Shown piece by piece: positions 15,250 through 25,333 of a stretch of DNA of 64,000 nt. Numbering within the stretch: position 1 is the stretch's first letter; each line of letters opens with the position of its first letter. Both the position numbers and the translations under genes were made by a program. The notes below the pieces were generated by a model. It worked only from the letters and a program-made list of their open reading frames with translations. It had not been told where the DNA came from and did no database searches. Source of the stretch: Bacteroidales bacterium (GTDB taxonomy: Bacteria > Bacteroidota > Bacteroidia > Bacteroidales > UBA932); assembly GCA_017959005.1 (NCBI GenBank), contig JAGDBO010000001.1, positions 1 through 64,000 of the forward strand. Reading direction: 5' to 3'.

Positions 15250-16596
15250 TTAGTAGAACTCGTAGAAGAGGGCTATGGACTCCATGCCGCCAAAGAACTG
15301 CTTGAGCAGGTAGCTCTCGTTAGGCGAGTGGATGGTGTCTCTCTCCAGACCGAATCCCATAAGGAGAGGGTCTGTCTTAAGAATCCTCTGCATATCTGCA
15401 AGGACAGCAATGGAACCTCCGCCGCGGCTAGGAACCGGCTCAATACCAAAGACTTCTGTCATTGCCTTTGAGGCAGCCTTAAATGAGTCTGAGGTTATAG
15501 GGATAAGGAAGCCGTTGCCTCCCTCCTTTGCATCCACCTTAACTTTCACATACTTAGGGGCAATAGCCTTGATATGCTCTGTAAAGAGTTTGGTAATCTT
15601 TGCGCTGTCCTGATTTGGTACAAGTCTCATAGAGATCTTTGCGTGAGCTGTGGAAGGAAGAACGGTCTTTGCTCCCTCTCCGGTGTAACCGCCCCAGATT
15701 CCGCAAACATCCAGACAAGGACGTATACCGGTTCTCTCCAGAGTGGTGTAACCCTTCTCGCCTTTAACTTCTTCTATATCAAGGAATTTCTTATACTCAT
15801 CCAGGTTAAAAGGAGCTCTTGCAAGTTGTGCGCGGTCTGCTTCTGAAAGTTCCACAACATCATCATAGAAACCTTTGACCATTACCTTGCCGTCCTTGTC
15901 TATGAGAGAAGAGATCATATCGCAGAGTACGTTGATTGGGTTGGCAACCGCTCCGCCGTAGTGGCCTGAGTGAAGGTCCTTGTTTGGGCCGGTCACAGTA
16001 ACTTCCAGATATGCAAGACCTCTCATACCGCAGTTGATAGAAGGAACCTTCTCGCTTATCATTGTGGTGTCTGAAACAAGGATGACATCTGCTTTTAAAA
16101 GCTCTTTGTTTTTCTCAACCCAGGCAGGAAGTGAAGGACTTCCAATCTCCTCTTCACCCTCAAATATGAACTTTACATTGTGCTTAAGTTTATTACTCTT
16201 AACAAGATACTCAAAGGCTTTGATGTGCATAAAGAGCTGTCCCTTATCATCGTTTGCACCTCTTCCCCATATTGCACCGTCATGAACCTCAGGCTTGAAA
16301 GGATCTGACTTCCACTTCTCCAGCGGCTCTGCAGGCTGAACGTCATAGTGGCCGTAAACCATTACAGTCTTGGCTGTTGGAGAGACTGTCTTTTTACCGA
16401 ATACCACAGGATTACCATCTGTAGGATAAACGCCCGCCTCGTCTGCACCTGCCTCTAAAAGCAGCTCTTTCAAGCGGTTGGCACACTTTAACATATCATC
16501 CTTATGCTCTTTTTTTGCACTGATGGATGGAATTCTCATAAGGGAGAAGAGTTCTTCAAAGAACCTCTCTTTATTTTTCTCGATGTATTGTTTCAT
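15250..16596 (-). CDS. M20-family dipeptidase
   Basis: 448 residues, the length of M20A/F cytosolic dipeptidases (carnosinase/PepV-like). The metal ligands and catalytic residues are in GHYDVQP (His, Asp catalytic neighbour), GANDDKG (bridging Asp), EGEEEIGS (catalytic Glu and ligand Glu), VSDTTM (Asp) and DTIHSPNE (His). The lid domain starts around VTGPNKDLHSGHYGG. It is a cytoplasmic di-zinc enzyme that hydrolyses dipeptides and short peptides. It sits 30 nt downstream of the DUF5686 gene; its link to the lipid cluster upstream may only be positional. Confidence 0.92.
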   Translation of the reverse strand: MKQYIEKNKERFFEELFSLMRIPSISAKKEHKDDMLKCANRLKELLLEAGADEAGVYPTDGNPVVFGKKTVSPTAKTVMVYGHYDVQPAEPLEKWKSDPFKPEVHDGAIWGRGANDDKGQLFMHIKAFEYLVKSNKLKHNVKFIFEGEEEIGSPSLPAWVEKNKELLKADVILVSDTTMISEKVPSINCGMRGLAYLEVTVTGPNKDLHSGHYGGAVANPINVLCDMISSLIDKDGKVMVKGFYDDVVELSEADRAQLARAPFNLDEYKKFLDIEEVKGEKGYTTLERTGIRPCLDVCGIWGGYTGEGAKTVLPSTAHAKISMRLVPNQDSAKITKLFTEHIKAIAPKYVKVKVDAKEGGNGFLIPITSDSFKAASKAMTEVFGIEPVPSRGGGSIAVLADMQRILKTDPLLMGFGLERDTIHSPNESYLLKQFFGGMESIALFYEFY

Positions 16597-16626
16597 ACTT
16601 GTATGTTGATATGATTATTTTCGTGA

Positions 16627-19215
16627 TTAGAAGCTCCACTCAAAACCAAAGTTGATTGCAGCACGGTGCTTTGCCTTAACCGTCTTACCGTTAACCACTT
16701 TGGTGCGGTGGGTCATTCTCCAGAAACAGTCTACTCTGAAGACTCTCAAGATGTTGGTGACACCAACTCCCATCTCAATGTATGGCTTGCGGAGAGAACT
16801 CATTCCCTCAGGGAAGAGCATTACCGCATTCATTCCCTCATAGAGAGCGCCCGGTCCTGTACCCGGAATGGTGCTGCCCGGATTGCCAATCTTTCCGTCT
16901 GTTATACCGTTGTTACGTCTTGAGAGAGTGCCGTATCCGGCCTTGAGGGTGAATACCTCTCTCCACTGCAGACGCTTCATAAGAGGAATCTTACCCAGGA
17001 AGAATCCTTTGAAGTTGTGCTCGTAAAAGAGTGTTGTCCAGGTATCTGACGCAAACTCATAGAAGTCCATGCAGGCAAAGGAAGTCTTATCCAAAAAGTA
17101 TGTACCGTTACCCTCATGGAGTTTGAGAAGCGGATAAGGAACCTTACCAATTATCTTTCCTGCGGTGAGTTGGAACTTGGAAGTTCCCACAGGAGGAAGC
17201 TGCAGTTTGTAATCCAAAGTGGATTCTACTCTGAAGTAGCCAAAGTCATTATCTGCCATTCCCTTAACGCCGTAAATAAGGTCCAGGGTGATGACCGGAT
17301 AATGGGTAAGCACATAGAGTTTGTCAAAGGTTCCTCTTGTAACCGTCTCATCCCAGGAGAAGCGTGCGGTATAGTGTAACTGGTTGGAAGCAACGCTGGT
17401 TACGTGAACGCTGTCCGGCGTGAACATTGGAACGTAACGGTTGGAATAAACGCGGCGTCCCTCAATGGATATGCTGTTGTTGAACCCCTGGTTCCACTCG
17501 TGAATGTAACCCAGAGTGTATTCATTTACCGGGCTGATTCTCTCACTGTTACCTTTATTCAGCAAAGAGGACATAATGTTTGCCTCAGTAAGAGCACCGG
17601 CACCCCTTCCCATCTGAAGCACATCTCTGCTGGCACTTGCAATCAACTTTCTGGTAGGAGTATTATTGAACATATACTCCGCCATTATCTTGCCCTTGAA
17701 ATCATGATCTTTGGTGCCGTATGCAATGTGACCGGAGAGTCTTAACTTCTTGCTGAAATCTTCCGTGGTTCTTCCTCCAAACTGGAAACGCGCCCCCTCC
17801 AGGTTGTTGAAGCTGAAGAGTTTGTAATAAGGTCCCACTCCAAAGTACTTAAAGTTGTAATATCCGTTTACAAAGGTATTTACAATGGTGTATATGTTGC
17901 GGTAAAGTGGAACGCTCTTAATGGAATCCACCATCTTGTAAATGTTTCTCTCCTTTTGGCTTAGAGGGAAAGGACGATTGTTCTGCCAGTAGTTCTCATC
18001 ATCTACAAGCGGATTGCTTCTTGCCGTAGTAACGCTGGTCATCAGATGGGCCACATTCTCAGGCATTGGCTTGTTGAAGTAAGGATCCAGATAGTCACAC
18101 TGTCTTCTTCCAAGGAATGACATCAACTTGGAGGAGTCTCTCATTGTGACGGAGAAATCTGCATACATCTTATCCTGTTTGAAGAACCACAAAGAGTCTT
18201 TGCCCTTGTAAGAGCCGCGCCCACCAACCAACTGATATTCAGAATCCAACACAAGGTCTCTTATCCAGTTTACGTTGGAGCCCTTCTTCAGTTTTACATG
18301 TATCTCCCTAACCGCCCAATCCTGAGCGTCTATTCTCATCTCACCGTCAAATGTTGGAGAGGAGACCATCTTTGCAGGATGGAAACGGATATGGTATGTC
18401 TTTCTTCCATCTATCATTAAACTGTCTATTAGGAAGTAATCATAGTAGACGTTAGGACCTTTGACAGGGGAAGGAATCTGCACGTTAAAGAGATTGATGA
18501 AGTCATCATAGAAGTTGGTGCGGATGTGCATATTGCCGGTAAACTGAGCAATGGTTGCCTCATCCTTCACTCCGGATATTCTGGTAGCCTCAATAACCTC
18601 CTTTGTAGATGAAGGATCCTTCTGCTTATAGAACATTGAGTTGTTCTCAGAAATCATTATCGGGAGGTAAGGCTGTCCGGAAATAACGGAGGTGTCCATA
18701 TAGTCAAAGACAAATCCGAAGTTCTTGCGCAGCAGCTTGTTACGTATCTGTTTGTCTGCATTCACAAGGTCCAGTTCCATCTTGGTGTAGAGGCGGCACT
18801 GGTAGCGGTCTCTCTCCTCCGGATTGTTCATCTTTTTCCCCTTCTCAATGTTAGAGAGAATCCAGCGGATATAACGGTAATCCGGCTTAACTACAATCTT
18901 ATCCAGAAGGTTGGTCTGAGCCTTTAGAACAAAATCCGTCTGATTAAAAACCCCTGGCTTGATTTTCTTTTCAGAGAAATCATAACCCATCATCTCCACC
19001 CTCAGGAGTTCCACCGTCAAATCTCTGGTCTCCAGGGTGTAGTAACCATCCAAATCTGTAGAGACTCCAATAGAGGTGCCCGGGAAGTAAACACTTGCAA
19101 AAGGAAGTCCCTCACCGGTCTCCGAATCCGTAACCCTTCCCTTAATCTTTGTGGTCTGTGCAAGCAGAGAAGAAGAGATGGCAGTAAAAATCAGTATGTA
19201 TAGTAATCTTTTCAA
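16627..19215 (-). CDS. DUF5686 outer-membrane barrel with N-terminal CarboxypepD_reg-like domain
   Basis: 862 residues. The signal peptide starts at a TTG codon (KRLLYILIFTAISSSLLAQ follows); no in-frame ATG would keep the signal, so TTG is taken as the start. Residues about 22-95 are a carboxypeptidase-regulatory-like beta-sandwich (KGRVTDSETGEGLPFASVYFPGTSIGVSTDLDGYYTL), as in TonB-dependent receptors, but no plug domain follows. The rest fits DUF5686, ending in beta-barrel strands and a terminal aromatic (GFEWSF). It should lie in the outer membrane. The role is unknown. Two nt separate it from the LolA-like gene, so it belongs to the KS/ACP operon by position and may be the outer-membrane partner of the exporter. 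Confidence 0.82.
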   Translation of the reverse strand: MKRLLYILIFTAISSSLLAQTTKIKGRVTDSETGEGLPFASVYFPGTSIGVSTDLDGYYTLETRDLTVELLRVEMMGYDFSEKKIKPGVFNQTDFVLKAQTNLLDKIVVKPDYRYIRWILSNIEKGKKMNNPEERDRYQCRLYTKMELDLVNADKQIRNKLLRKNFGFVFDYMDTSVISGQPYLPIMISENNSMFYKQKDPSSTKEVIEATRISGVKDEATIAQFTGNMHIRTNFYDDFINLFNVQIPSPVKGPNVYYDYFLIDSLMIDGRKTYHIRFHPAKMVSSPTFDGEMRIDAQDWAVREIHVKLKKGSNVNWIRDLVLDSEYQLVGGRGSYKGKDSLWFFKQDKMYADFSVTMRDSSKLMSFLGRRQCDYLDPYFNKPMPENVAHLMTSVTTARSNPLVDDENYWQNNRPFPLSQKERNIYKMVDSIKSVPLYRNIYTIVNTFVNGYYNFKYFGVGPYYKLFSFNNLEGARFQFGGRTTEDFSKKLRLSGHIAYGTKDHDFKGKIMAEYMFNNTPTRKLIASASRDVLQMGRGAGALTEANIMSSLLNKGNSERISPVNEYTLGYIHEWNQGFNNSISIEGRRVYSNRYVPMFTPDSVHVTSVASNQLHYTARFSWDETVTRGTFDKLYVLTHYPVITLDLIYGVKGMADNDFGYFRVESTLDYKLQLPPVGTSKFQLTAGKIIGKVPYPLLKLHEGNGTYFLDKTSFACMDFYEFASDTWTTLFYEHNFKGFFLGKIPLMKRLQWREVFTLKAGYGTLSRRNNGITDGKIGNPGSTIPGTGPGALYEGMNAVMLFPEGMSSLRKPYIEMGVGVTNILRVFRVDCFWRMTHRTKVVNGKTVKAKHRAAINFGFEWSF

Positions 19216-19217
19216 AA

Positions 19218-19838
19218 TCAGTTGTTAAATATACCCTCATCCAGAGGTTTGTTAAACTCTTTTGTCGGAGTCTCGTACACGGTAACGGAGTTCTTATCCG
19301 TAAGTTTCATAAGGCAGAGTGAACCGTCCTTTTTGCTGTAGGAGAGTTCCACCTTTGAAAGACCTCCCAAAACCGGCTTATCCACCGTAAGAACAAAGAC
19401 GTAGTACTTGTCCGAATCCTTGTACTCTATAGTTGCCTTGTTCAATGTAGCAGCCTCCTCAACCTTTCCCGCCACACAGCAGAGCAGCGTACCCTTCAGA
19501 GTCTTCATCATCTGATTGGTCTTGGCATTGTAAACAGTGCGTGTGCCTCCGTTTATCACAACCAGCTTATCTCCGTTAATAAGCAGCTGATTCCCTGCAG
19601 GTTTGCTGTACTGCATATTGAGCTGAGAAGTCTTTGGAGAGAAGTACAAAGTTCCCTCTCTAACGTCATCCTTCTTAAGCCCCTTAAGCGTCTTCACCTG
19701 TTTAAAGGGAGAAATAACCGTTGAGTATGAGGCATTTGCCTTTAGTACTGCAGAAAGAGCCTGCTCCTTTGTCTGAGCAAAGCAGAGAAGGGAAAAAAGA
19801 ATTCCCACAACCGTCAACAATATTTTTTTCATCTTCAT
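19218..19838 (-). CDS. LolA-like outer-membrane lipid carrier
   Basis: 206 residues from ATG 19838 (a second ATG lies two codons on; the open frame begins at a TTG five codons earlier). Signal peptide to FAQ. The half-barrel LolA pattern is visible: YSTVISPFKQVKTLKGLKKDDVREGTLYFSPKTSQLNMQYSKP and NQLLINGDKLVVINGGTRTVYN. In aryl-polyene and flexirubin clusters a LolA-like protein (ApeM in the ape nomenclature) is thought to carry the lipid product across the periplasm, together with an MMPL exporter. Here it sits in the same arrangement, so cargo is probably the product of this cluster and not ordinary lipoproteins. Confidence 0.85.
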   Translation of the reverse strand: MKMKKILLTVVGILFSLLCFAQTKEQALSAVLKANASYSTVISPFKQVKTLKGLKKDDVREGTLYFSPKTSQLNMQYSKPAGNQLLINGDKLVVINGGTRTVYNAKTNQMMKTLKGTLLCCVAGKVEEAATLNKATIEYKDSDKYYVFVLTVDKPVLGGLSKVELSYSKKDGSLCLMKLTDKNSVTVYETPTKEFNKPLDEGIFNN

Positions 19839-19856
19839 TTTAATCTCGGTCAAAAA

Positions 19857-21356
19857 TTACTTCAAGAACCTTACCACACTCTCTCTGCCCAATATCTGGG
19901 AGCAAGTCAGAAGCGCTGTGAGGCTGGTTCCCAAAATCCCGTGCAAGTTAAGATTTTGTCCCGTAAAAAAGAGGTTTTTCAATGGACTCTTTGGGGCCAG
20001 AAGTGTCTTTTCTATGCTGTTGCAATCCTTTCTTATGCCGTAAGCAGTGCCCTCAGGGGCCCCTATGTAATCCCGATAAGTAAGCGGAGTGCTTGTGTAA
20101 CACCTCTCTACGCTCTCTCTAAGGTGCGGAATAATCCTCTCCGCCAAAGCCAGGCACTCCTCCGCCTTTCTCTCTTTGAATTCCCTATATTCTTCTCCGC
20201 GATGGCCCACCGTAGTATCCGCCCACTTTGCAACCTCAGCGTAACTCATAGGGGTGAGAATATCCATATAGGTTGCAAACCTCTCCCCCTCCTTTGGAAC
20301 CTGCTGAGTAATCAAAAGGCCACAAACTTTCCCCTTTGCACTCTCATCCTTTACGTCCCATACGGATCTCAGCTCCGGTGTGTAGTAATAACGGTTACGG
20401 TTAACATACGGAACAGCATCTTTTTTAAGACGGAGATTGAGCGTAAAGAAACCGTAGGTCTGCTCCAGCTTATTGATTCTGCGGCGGAAAATCTTTCTTA
20501 CAGAGCCGCTCTCCTTCAGCAGTTTAAGAGTAGTCTGAGGAGTAAGGTCTGAGATAATGTAGTCTGCAAAAAGGCTCTCGGTATTCTTTGCGCGGCAAAC
20601 CTCAACAGAGGAGCATACTCCATTATCTTCCTTAATCTCAACCGCTTGCCACCCCCTCATTATAAAGCCTCCCATCTTCTCTATGGAATTTGCAAGAGTC
20701 TCCGTAATCTGGGAACCTCTGCCTCTGAGCCTCCAGGCACTCTGAACAAAGGAGTTGTTAATCTGAGCAAAAGTGTAAAGCGGAAGAGTTGGACGGTTAA
20801 GTTCCAACTTTAGTGAGGTTCCGCTAATTACATCCAGGAGCGCTCCCTCTCCAACGCTCTCCTTCAGAAAGTTATAAGCGTTGCATAAGAAGAGTTCATT
20901 AAGGGATGAGAGTCCGTTCCCCTCCTTTAAAAGAGGGTCTGTAATCTTGCTTCCAACATCTTTTAAGAAGGCAGAATAACGCTTTATCTCTTCAGAACTA
21001 TTTGGAAAATAGGAGGAGAGTCTCTCTGCAAAAGCAGTATGGCCGTTAGATAAAAGGTAGCTTTTGTCTTTAAGGAAAACCTCGTCAAAACCATCTCTAT
21101 CCAGCTGATGCCAAGGGAGTTCCATAAGGCCAAAGAAAGAAAAGAGGCGCTCCAGAATCTCTCCCTTTGCAAGGGCACCAACATAGTGGAAGCCGGTATC
21201 AAACTCATCCTCACCGCGCTTGAAACTCTGAAGGGAGCCGCCCACTACCGCATTCTTCTCCACAACGCACACGCTCATACCGCTTCTGGCCAGAATGTAA
21301 GCACATTCCAAGCCTCCTATACCGCTTCCTATTATCAAAGCATCAAACTTTTGCAT
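19857..21356 (-). CDS. FAD-dependent oxidoreductase (phytoene desaturase / retinol saturase type)
   Basis: 499 residues of the CrtI/CrtISO/RetSat superfamily. The N-terminal dinucleotide-binding motif is DALIIGSGIGGLECAYILARSG with VVEKNAVVGGSLQSF, and FDTGFHYVG is the conserved second element. The C-terminal GTAYGIRKD and LFFTGQNLNLHGILGTSLTALLTC close the FAD site. These enzymes reduce, desaturate or isomerise polyenes. Homologues occur in Bacteroidota polyene-lipid clusters. Cytoplasmic or peripheral membrane. One nt after the MMPL gene stop and 18 nt before the LolA start, so within the operon. Confidence 0.85.
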   Translation of the reverse strand: MQKFDALIIGSGIGGLECAYILARSGMSVCVVEKNAVVGGSLQSFKRGEDEFDTGFHYVGALAKGEILERLFSFFGLMELPWHQLDRDGFDEVFLKDKSYLLSNGHTAFAERLSSYFPNSSEEIKRYSAFLKDVGSKITDPLLKEGNGLSSLNELFLCNAYNFLKESVGEGALLDVISGTSLKLELNRPTLPLYTFAQINNSFVQSAWRLRGRGSQITETLANSIEKMGGFIMRGWQAVEIKEDNGVCSSVEVCRAKNTESLFADYIISDLTPQTTLKLLKESGSVRKIFRRRINKLEQTYGFFTLNLRLKKDAVPYVNRNRYYYTPELRSVWDVKDESAKGKVCGLLITQQVPKEGERFATYMDILTPMSYAEVAKWADTTVGHRGEEYREFKERKAEECLALAERIIPHLRESVERCYTSTPLTYRDYIGAPEGTAYGIRKDCNSIEKTLLAPKSPLKNLFFTGQNLNLHGILGTSLTALLTCSQILGRESVVRFLK

Positions 21357-21357
21357 A

Positions 21358-23850
21358 CTATTGTTTCTTAGCCTTAAATCTTTGCACTTTGTAGAAAAGA
21401 TATGGCTGTAGCGTAAAGGTAATCAAAATTGTAGAAGCCATTCCAATCAGAGTGGAGAATCCTATGGAGTGGATTGCCGGATGGACTGCAAACATCAGTG
21501 AACCAATGGCAAGAATCAGCATCACCGCAGAGAAGAAAATTGCAGAGCGATGGTAACGAATAAGCTCTCCGCCGCTGTCTCCCTTAATGAGACCGTCCAT
21601 TACAAAGATGCTGTAATCCACGCCCATACCAAAGATAAAGGTGGAAATTACAATGTTAATAAGGTTGAATTCTATGTTCAAAACCGCCATAACTCCAAGC
21701 ACAATATACCAACTCATAAACATTGGGAGGAAGGCAATTATTGCGTGGATGATGTTTCTGAAGGCAATGAGAAGAATCAGCAGCACAAAGAGAGAGGAGA
21801 TTATAAGCACGGTATTAAAATCGTGGTTCATAATGGCCAACATATCAGTTGTGTAGAAGAACGGATCAACAACCAGAAGTCCATCCTTGAGCTCCGCTTT
21901 TGATGCCAGAAGAGAGGAGACCTCCTCCAAAGTTTCCCCATCTGCCGTCTTGACGTTTGTAAAGACAAGATAGGTTCCGTCCTCTCTCTGCTCAATGAAG
22001 TTGCACATTATCTCCTCCGGAATTACATTGGAATGATATATATCTACCGGTGTATACTCTTTATTCAGAGCCTCATAGAACGGTTCAAACATCTCCGCCT
22101 CCAGACCGTTTTTATCCGCTGCAACCTTTATTGTTTTAATAAGAGCATCTCTCTTTTCCGGAGTAAAGTAACTCTTCCAACGCTCAATCCTTGCCATTTG
22201 CTCGCTCCCTGCAACAAGCAAAGATGAGAGATTTGTAAAGGATGAAATCTTCCCCTCGCTCTTTAGTTTTTTGCACTCCTCATTCAGAAGGGAATTAAGC
22301 ATAAGAGCAGAATCCAAATCCTTGGAAAAGGCTGCAAAATAGCGGGTTCTGCAACCTCCGTCTATCTTTGCACGGTAGAGAGAATCTGCCAGCATCACAC
22401 GAGGTTCATAGTAACCAATGTGGTGAAGATCCTCATCAAAGTGAGCGCGTCCTCTTGTGTAAATTGCGCTCGTCACAAACAAAACTACAGCCAACAGCAC
22501 CAGCCAGCTCTTTTTCCAGTACGGGTAAGTGGTTATCTTTTCAATAGTTGCAAAGGCCTTCTCATTTTTCTTAGATGGCTTTCCGCTAAAGAACTGAGGC
22601 AGGAAGAAGAGTGCAAAGAGCGTGGTTCCAATCATTACCAGAGAGGCGGTGATTCCAAAATCCCTCAGCAGTGAAGAGCGGGTAAAGATAAGACCCAGAA
22701 GAGAGCCCACCGTTGTTATGCAACCCAGAGTTACCGGCTTTGCCTGCTCCTTTATAACACGCTCAACATCTGCAATGTATTTATGGTGCGTTATAATATG
22801 TATGCAGTAACTGAGTGCTACTCCCACAACTATACACCCAATGCCCAGAGCAATGAAAGACATCTGCCCCTGAATGAGATAGACTACTGCAATTGCAAAG
22901 ACAACTCCGTAAAGAAGCGGAAGCAAAAGATAGAGAGCCGTGTCTTTTGTCCTAAAGCAGAAGCCTATAATTAAGAGTATGATAATCAGAGCAGAGGAGA
23001 CGGTGTAAATCAAATCTTTCTTTATGCGTTTTGCATTGTAAACGCTCTGCACCGGTGCTCCGTAGTACAAAATCTCAACGTTTGGATGGAGAGTTTCAAA
23101 GGCTTTTATCTCTGCGTTTATCTTGTTTACAAGACGGGTTCCCGCCTTGCTGTCCATTGCCTTAAAGGAAGGAGTAAGAAAAGCCACCGCCATCTCCCCG
23201 TCTTTTGTAAAGAGATAGAAACTATTGGAGGCGCTGATAGATAGGCCGTTATCAGAGCTGTCCTTTAAGGAGAGCGCCTCCCCTATCATTACGTTTCTGA
23301 AGGAGAGTGGATCTTTGCAGACAATGTCATAATAGATACCCGCTGCATCGTTCTCCAAAATGGAGACGTTGGATGCCATAAGAGAATCTACAGATTGCGC
23401 GCTGAGCAAAGAGCCCACCTTAGAATAAAAAGTGCTGTCTAAAAAGAGAGGTGCGTTGTCTAAAATGAGAGATGCGGCAGCAGGTAAAAGCTCCGGGTCT
23501 ACATTTTTAAAGATACCCTCAATGTCCTTTTCACCATCGTGAGAAAGAAGGGAATCACAAAAAGAGTCACAGGCCGCAAGGATGGTTCCAACCCTCTCAT
23601 AATCATCCATTTGTTCATTGAAAGAGAGCTTAAATTCCAGAAAAATTTTGTCTTTTACCTTGAGGCGGTCAAAAGCAAAACGTGCCCCGCGGTTAGCTTC
23701 CGTCTGGGGCAGAAGTTTTGAGATATCCTCCTCATAATACATTCTGCTGGCAAGTAGGGCCAGCAGAACGAAACTTCCTATAAGGAGCAGATAAAAGACC
23801 GCGCGTCTCTTTTGAAAGAAACGGTAAACGGCCAGTGCAATGTGTGTCAT
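21358..23850 (-). CDS. MMPL/RND-type lipid exporter
   Basis: 830 residues with two repeats, each a membrane helix, a large periplasmic loop, then five more helices: helix 1 at about 18-36, helices 2-6 at about 275-430, helix 7 at about 445-462, helices 8-12 at about 665-820. Signature segments are GIGCIVVGVALSYCIHI and FIFGMGVDYSIFVMDG in the fourth helices, where the proton-relay aspartate is expected. It matches the ApeN-like exporters of aryl-polyene clusters, which take the finished lipid out of the inner membrane. It follows the ACP gene without a gap. Confidence 0.9.
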   Translation of the reverse strand: MTHIALAVYRFFQKRRAVFYLLLIGSFVLLALLASRMYYEEDISKLLPQTEANRGARFAFDRLKVKDKIFLEFKLSFNEQMDDYERVGTILAACDSFCDSLLSHDGEKDIEGIFKNVDPELLPAAASLILDNAPLFLDSTFYSKVGSLLSAQSVDSLMASNVSILENDAAGIYYDIVCKDPLSFRNVMIGEALSLKDSSDNGLSISASNSFYLFTKDGEMAVAFLTPSFKAMDSKAGTRLVNKINAEIKAFETLHPNVEILYYGAPVQSVYNAKRIKKDLIYTVSSALIIILLIIGFCFRTKDTALYLLLPLLYGVVFAIAVVYLIQGQMSFIALGIGCIVVGVALSYCIHIITHHKYIADVERVIKEQAKPVTLGCITTVGSLLGLIFTRSSLLRDFGITASLVMIGTTLFALFFLPQFFSGKPSKKNEKAFATIEKITTYPYWKKSWLVLLAVVLFVTSAIYTRGRAHFDEDLHHIGYYEPRVMLADSLYRAKIDGGCRTRYFAAFSKDLDSALMLNSLLNEECKKLKSEGKISSFTNLSSLLVAGSEQMARIERWKSYFTPEKRDALIKTIKVAADKNGLEAEMFEPFYEALNKEYTPVDIYHSNVIPEEIMCNFIEQREDGTYLVFTNVKTADGETLEEVSSLLASKAELKDGLLVVDPFFYTTDMLAIMNHDFNTVLIISSLFVLLILLIAFRNIIHAIIAFLPMFMSWYIVLGVMAVLNIEFNLINIVISTFIFGMGVDYSIFVMDGLIKGDSGGELIRYHRSAIFFSAVMLILAIGSLMFAVHPAIHSIGFSTLIGMASTILITFTLQPYLFYKVQRFKAKKQ

Positions 23851-24099
23851 TTATTTTGCCTGTACGCGTTCAAAGAGGAAATCGTAAAGCTCCTGGAACG
23901 TAGTGGTTTTAACGAGGTCTGTGCCTTTGATTTTGATATCAAATGTCTCCTCTATCAGAGCAACAAGATCCACAAGTGAAAGAGAGTCAAGATCCAGAGT
24001 CTTCTTAATATCTGCATCCGGAGTAATCTCTTCCTTTTCTACTTCAAATTCTTCTGCAAGTACATCTACTGCCTTTGCAATCAATTCTTCTTTAGTCAT
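23851..24099 (-). CDS. Acyl carrier protein
   Basis: 82 residues from ATG 24099; an open frame to 24195 overlaps the ketosynthase gene and is rejected. The four-helix ACP pattern and the DSL site (LDLDSLSLVDLV) put the 4'-phosphopantetheine on Ser39. It is not in a fab operon but between a ketosynthase and an MMPL exporter, so it is a dedicated carrier for the product of this cluster. Acidic helix II (DLVALIEETFDI) is suited to docking with the ketosynthase. Confidence 0.92.
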   Translation of the reverse strand: MTKEELIAKAVDVLAEEFEVEKEEITPDADIKKTLDLDSLSLVDLVALIEETFDIKIKGTDLVKTTTFQELYDFLFERVQAK

Positions 24100-24112
24100 A
24101 TCTTTCTGTTTA

Positions 24113-25333
24113 TTATAAATCTTTGATAACCAGCGTAGAGTTAGTTCCTCCAAAACCAAATGAGTTGGAGAGGAACGTAGAGAACTTTCTCTCAATTCTC
24201 TTTGCCGGAATATTCAGTTTTGCCGAATCCTCATCAGGAGTTTCAAAGTTGAGGTTGGCTGCAACAAAGTCATTCTTCATCATAAGGATGGAGTAGATAA
24301 CTTCACTTGCTCCGGCCATCCACATCTCGTGTCCGGTCTGAGACTTGGTAGATGTTACAGGCGGCATCTCGTCACCGAATACCTGGTATATTGCCTTAGC
24401 CTCGTTCTGGTCACCCACCATTGTGCTGGTTGCGTGTGCGTTAATGTAACCTATCTCATTGCATTTCAAGCCTGAATGCAGCAGCGCCATCTTAAGCGAA
24501 CGGGCCGGTCCGTCTACGTTTGGAACTGAAATGTGGTCTCCGTTTGAAGAGAAACCGTATCCCAAAACCTCTGCTATAATAGGAGCGCCTCTCTTTACGG
24601 CACTCTCGTAGTCTTCCAAAATAACAGTTGCCGCTCCTCCTGATGGTACAAGTCCGTCTCTGTTCTTATCAAACGGACGTGAGGCCTTTTCAGGCTCAGC
24701 CTCTCTCTTTGAGAAGGCGCCTATTCCGTCAAAGCTGCAGACAGAGAATGGGTTAACCTCCTGTGCTCCTCCGCAGATTACCATATCCTGCAGTCCATTC
24801 TGAATGAGCATTGCGCCCCAGCCAATTGAATGGGAACCGCTGGCGCAAGCACCGGATACCGTAAGGTTTATTCCTTTGAGTTTGAAGATGCAGGAGAGGT
24901 TCATTGTTACGGTGGAGTTCATGCTCTTGAATATTCCGCCGCTGCCAATGAGGGAGGTATCCTTCCTCTCTCTCATTGTATCTACAGAGGTAACAACAGG
25001 CTCCGCACTGGAGTCGTTTCCGTAGAGAAGTCCCACCTCATGACTATCGAGATAATCCTGATCTATATTGGCACTCTTAAGGGCGTCTGCAGTAGCGCAG
25101 AAGGCATACATTGCCTGCTCCGGCATATACACTCTCTGGTTGCGGCTCAGCACTCCCTTGAGGTTTGGTATATCTACATGTCCTGTAAGAGCGGAGAGAA
25201 ATCCCATCTCCTTTCTTGCGGGGTCAAAGATAATTCCGCTTTTCCCTTCGTACAGAGAGGTTTTAACCTCCTCCAGGGTCTTTCCCAGGCAGGAGTAGAT
25301 TCCCATTCCGGTTATTACAACTCTTCTTTTCAT
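24113..25333 (-). CDS. Beta-ketoacyl-ACP synthase (KS, FabF-like)
   Basis: 406 residues from ATG 25333, which overlaps the preceding stop as ATGA; the frame extends to 25351 but the family starts at MKRRVVITGMG. The thiolase-fold triad is complete: Cys163 in SGACASGSHS, His300 in NAHATSTMVGDQ and His335 in KSQTGHEM. The C-terminal NSFGFGGTNSTLV is intact. It joins malonyl-ACP to an acyl-ACP by decarboxylative Claisen condensation. As there is no ketoreductase or dehydratase beside it, the chain may be processed by fatty-acid-synthesis enzymes encoded elsewhere. Thirteen nt separate its stop from the ACP ATG. Confidence 0.93.
   Translation of the reverse strand: MKRRVVITGMGIYSCLGKTLEEVKTSLYEGKSGIIFDPARKEMGFLSALTGHVDIPNLKGVLSRNQRVYMPEQAMYAFCATADALKSANIDQDYLDSHEVGLLYGNDSSAEPVVTSVDTMRERKDTSLIGSGGIFKSMNSTVTMNLSCIFKLKGINLTVSGACASGSHSIGWGAMLIQNGLQDMVICGGAQEVNPFSVCSFDGIGAFSKREAEPEKASRPFDKNRDGLVPSGGAATVILEDYESAVKRGAPIIAEVLGYGFSSNGDHISVPNVDGPARSLKMALLHSGLKCNEIGYINAHATSTMVGDQNEAKAIYQVFGDEMPPVTSTKSQTGHEMWMAGASEVIYSILMMKNDFVAANLNFETPDEDSAKLNIPAKRIERKFSTFLSNSFGFGGTNSTLVIKDL

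Noticed and set aside
19941-20552. 203-codon open frame opposite the FAD oxidoreductase
   Set aside because: Antisense shadow with no recognisable domain.
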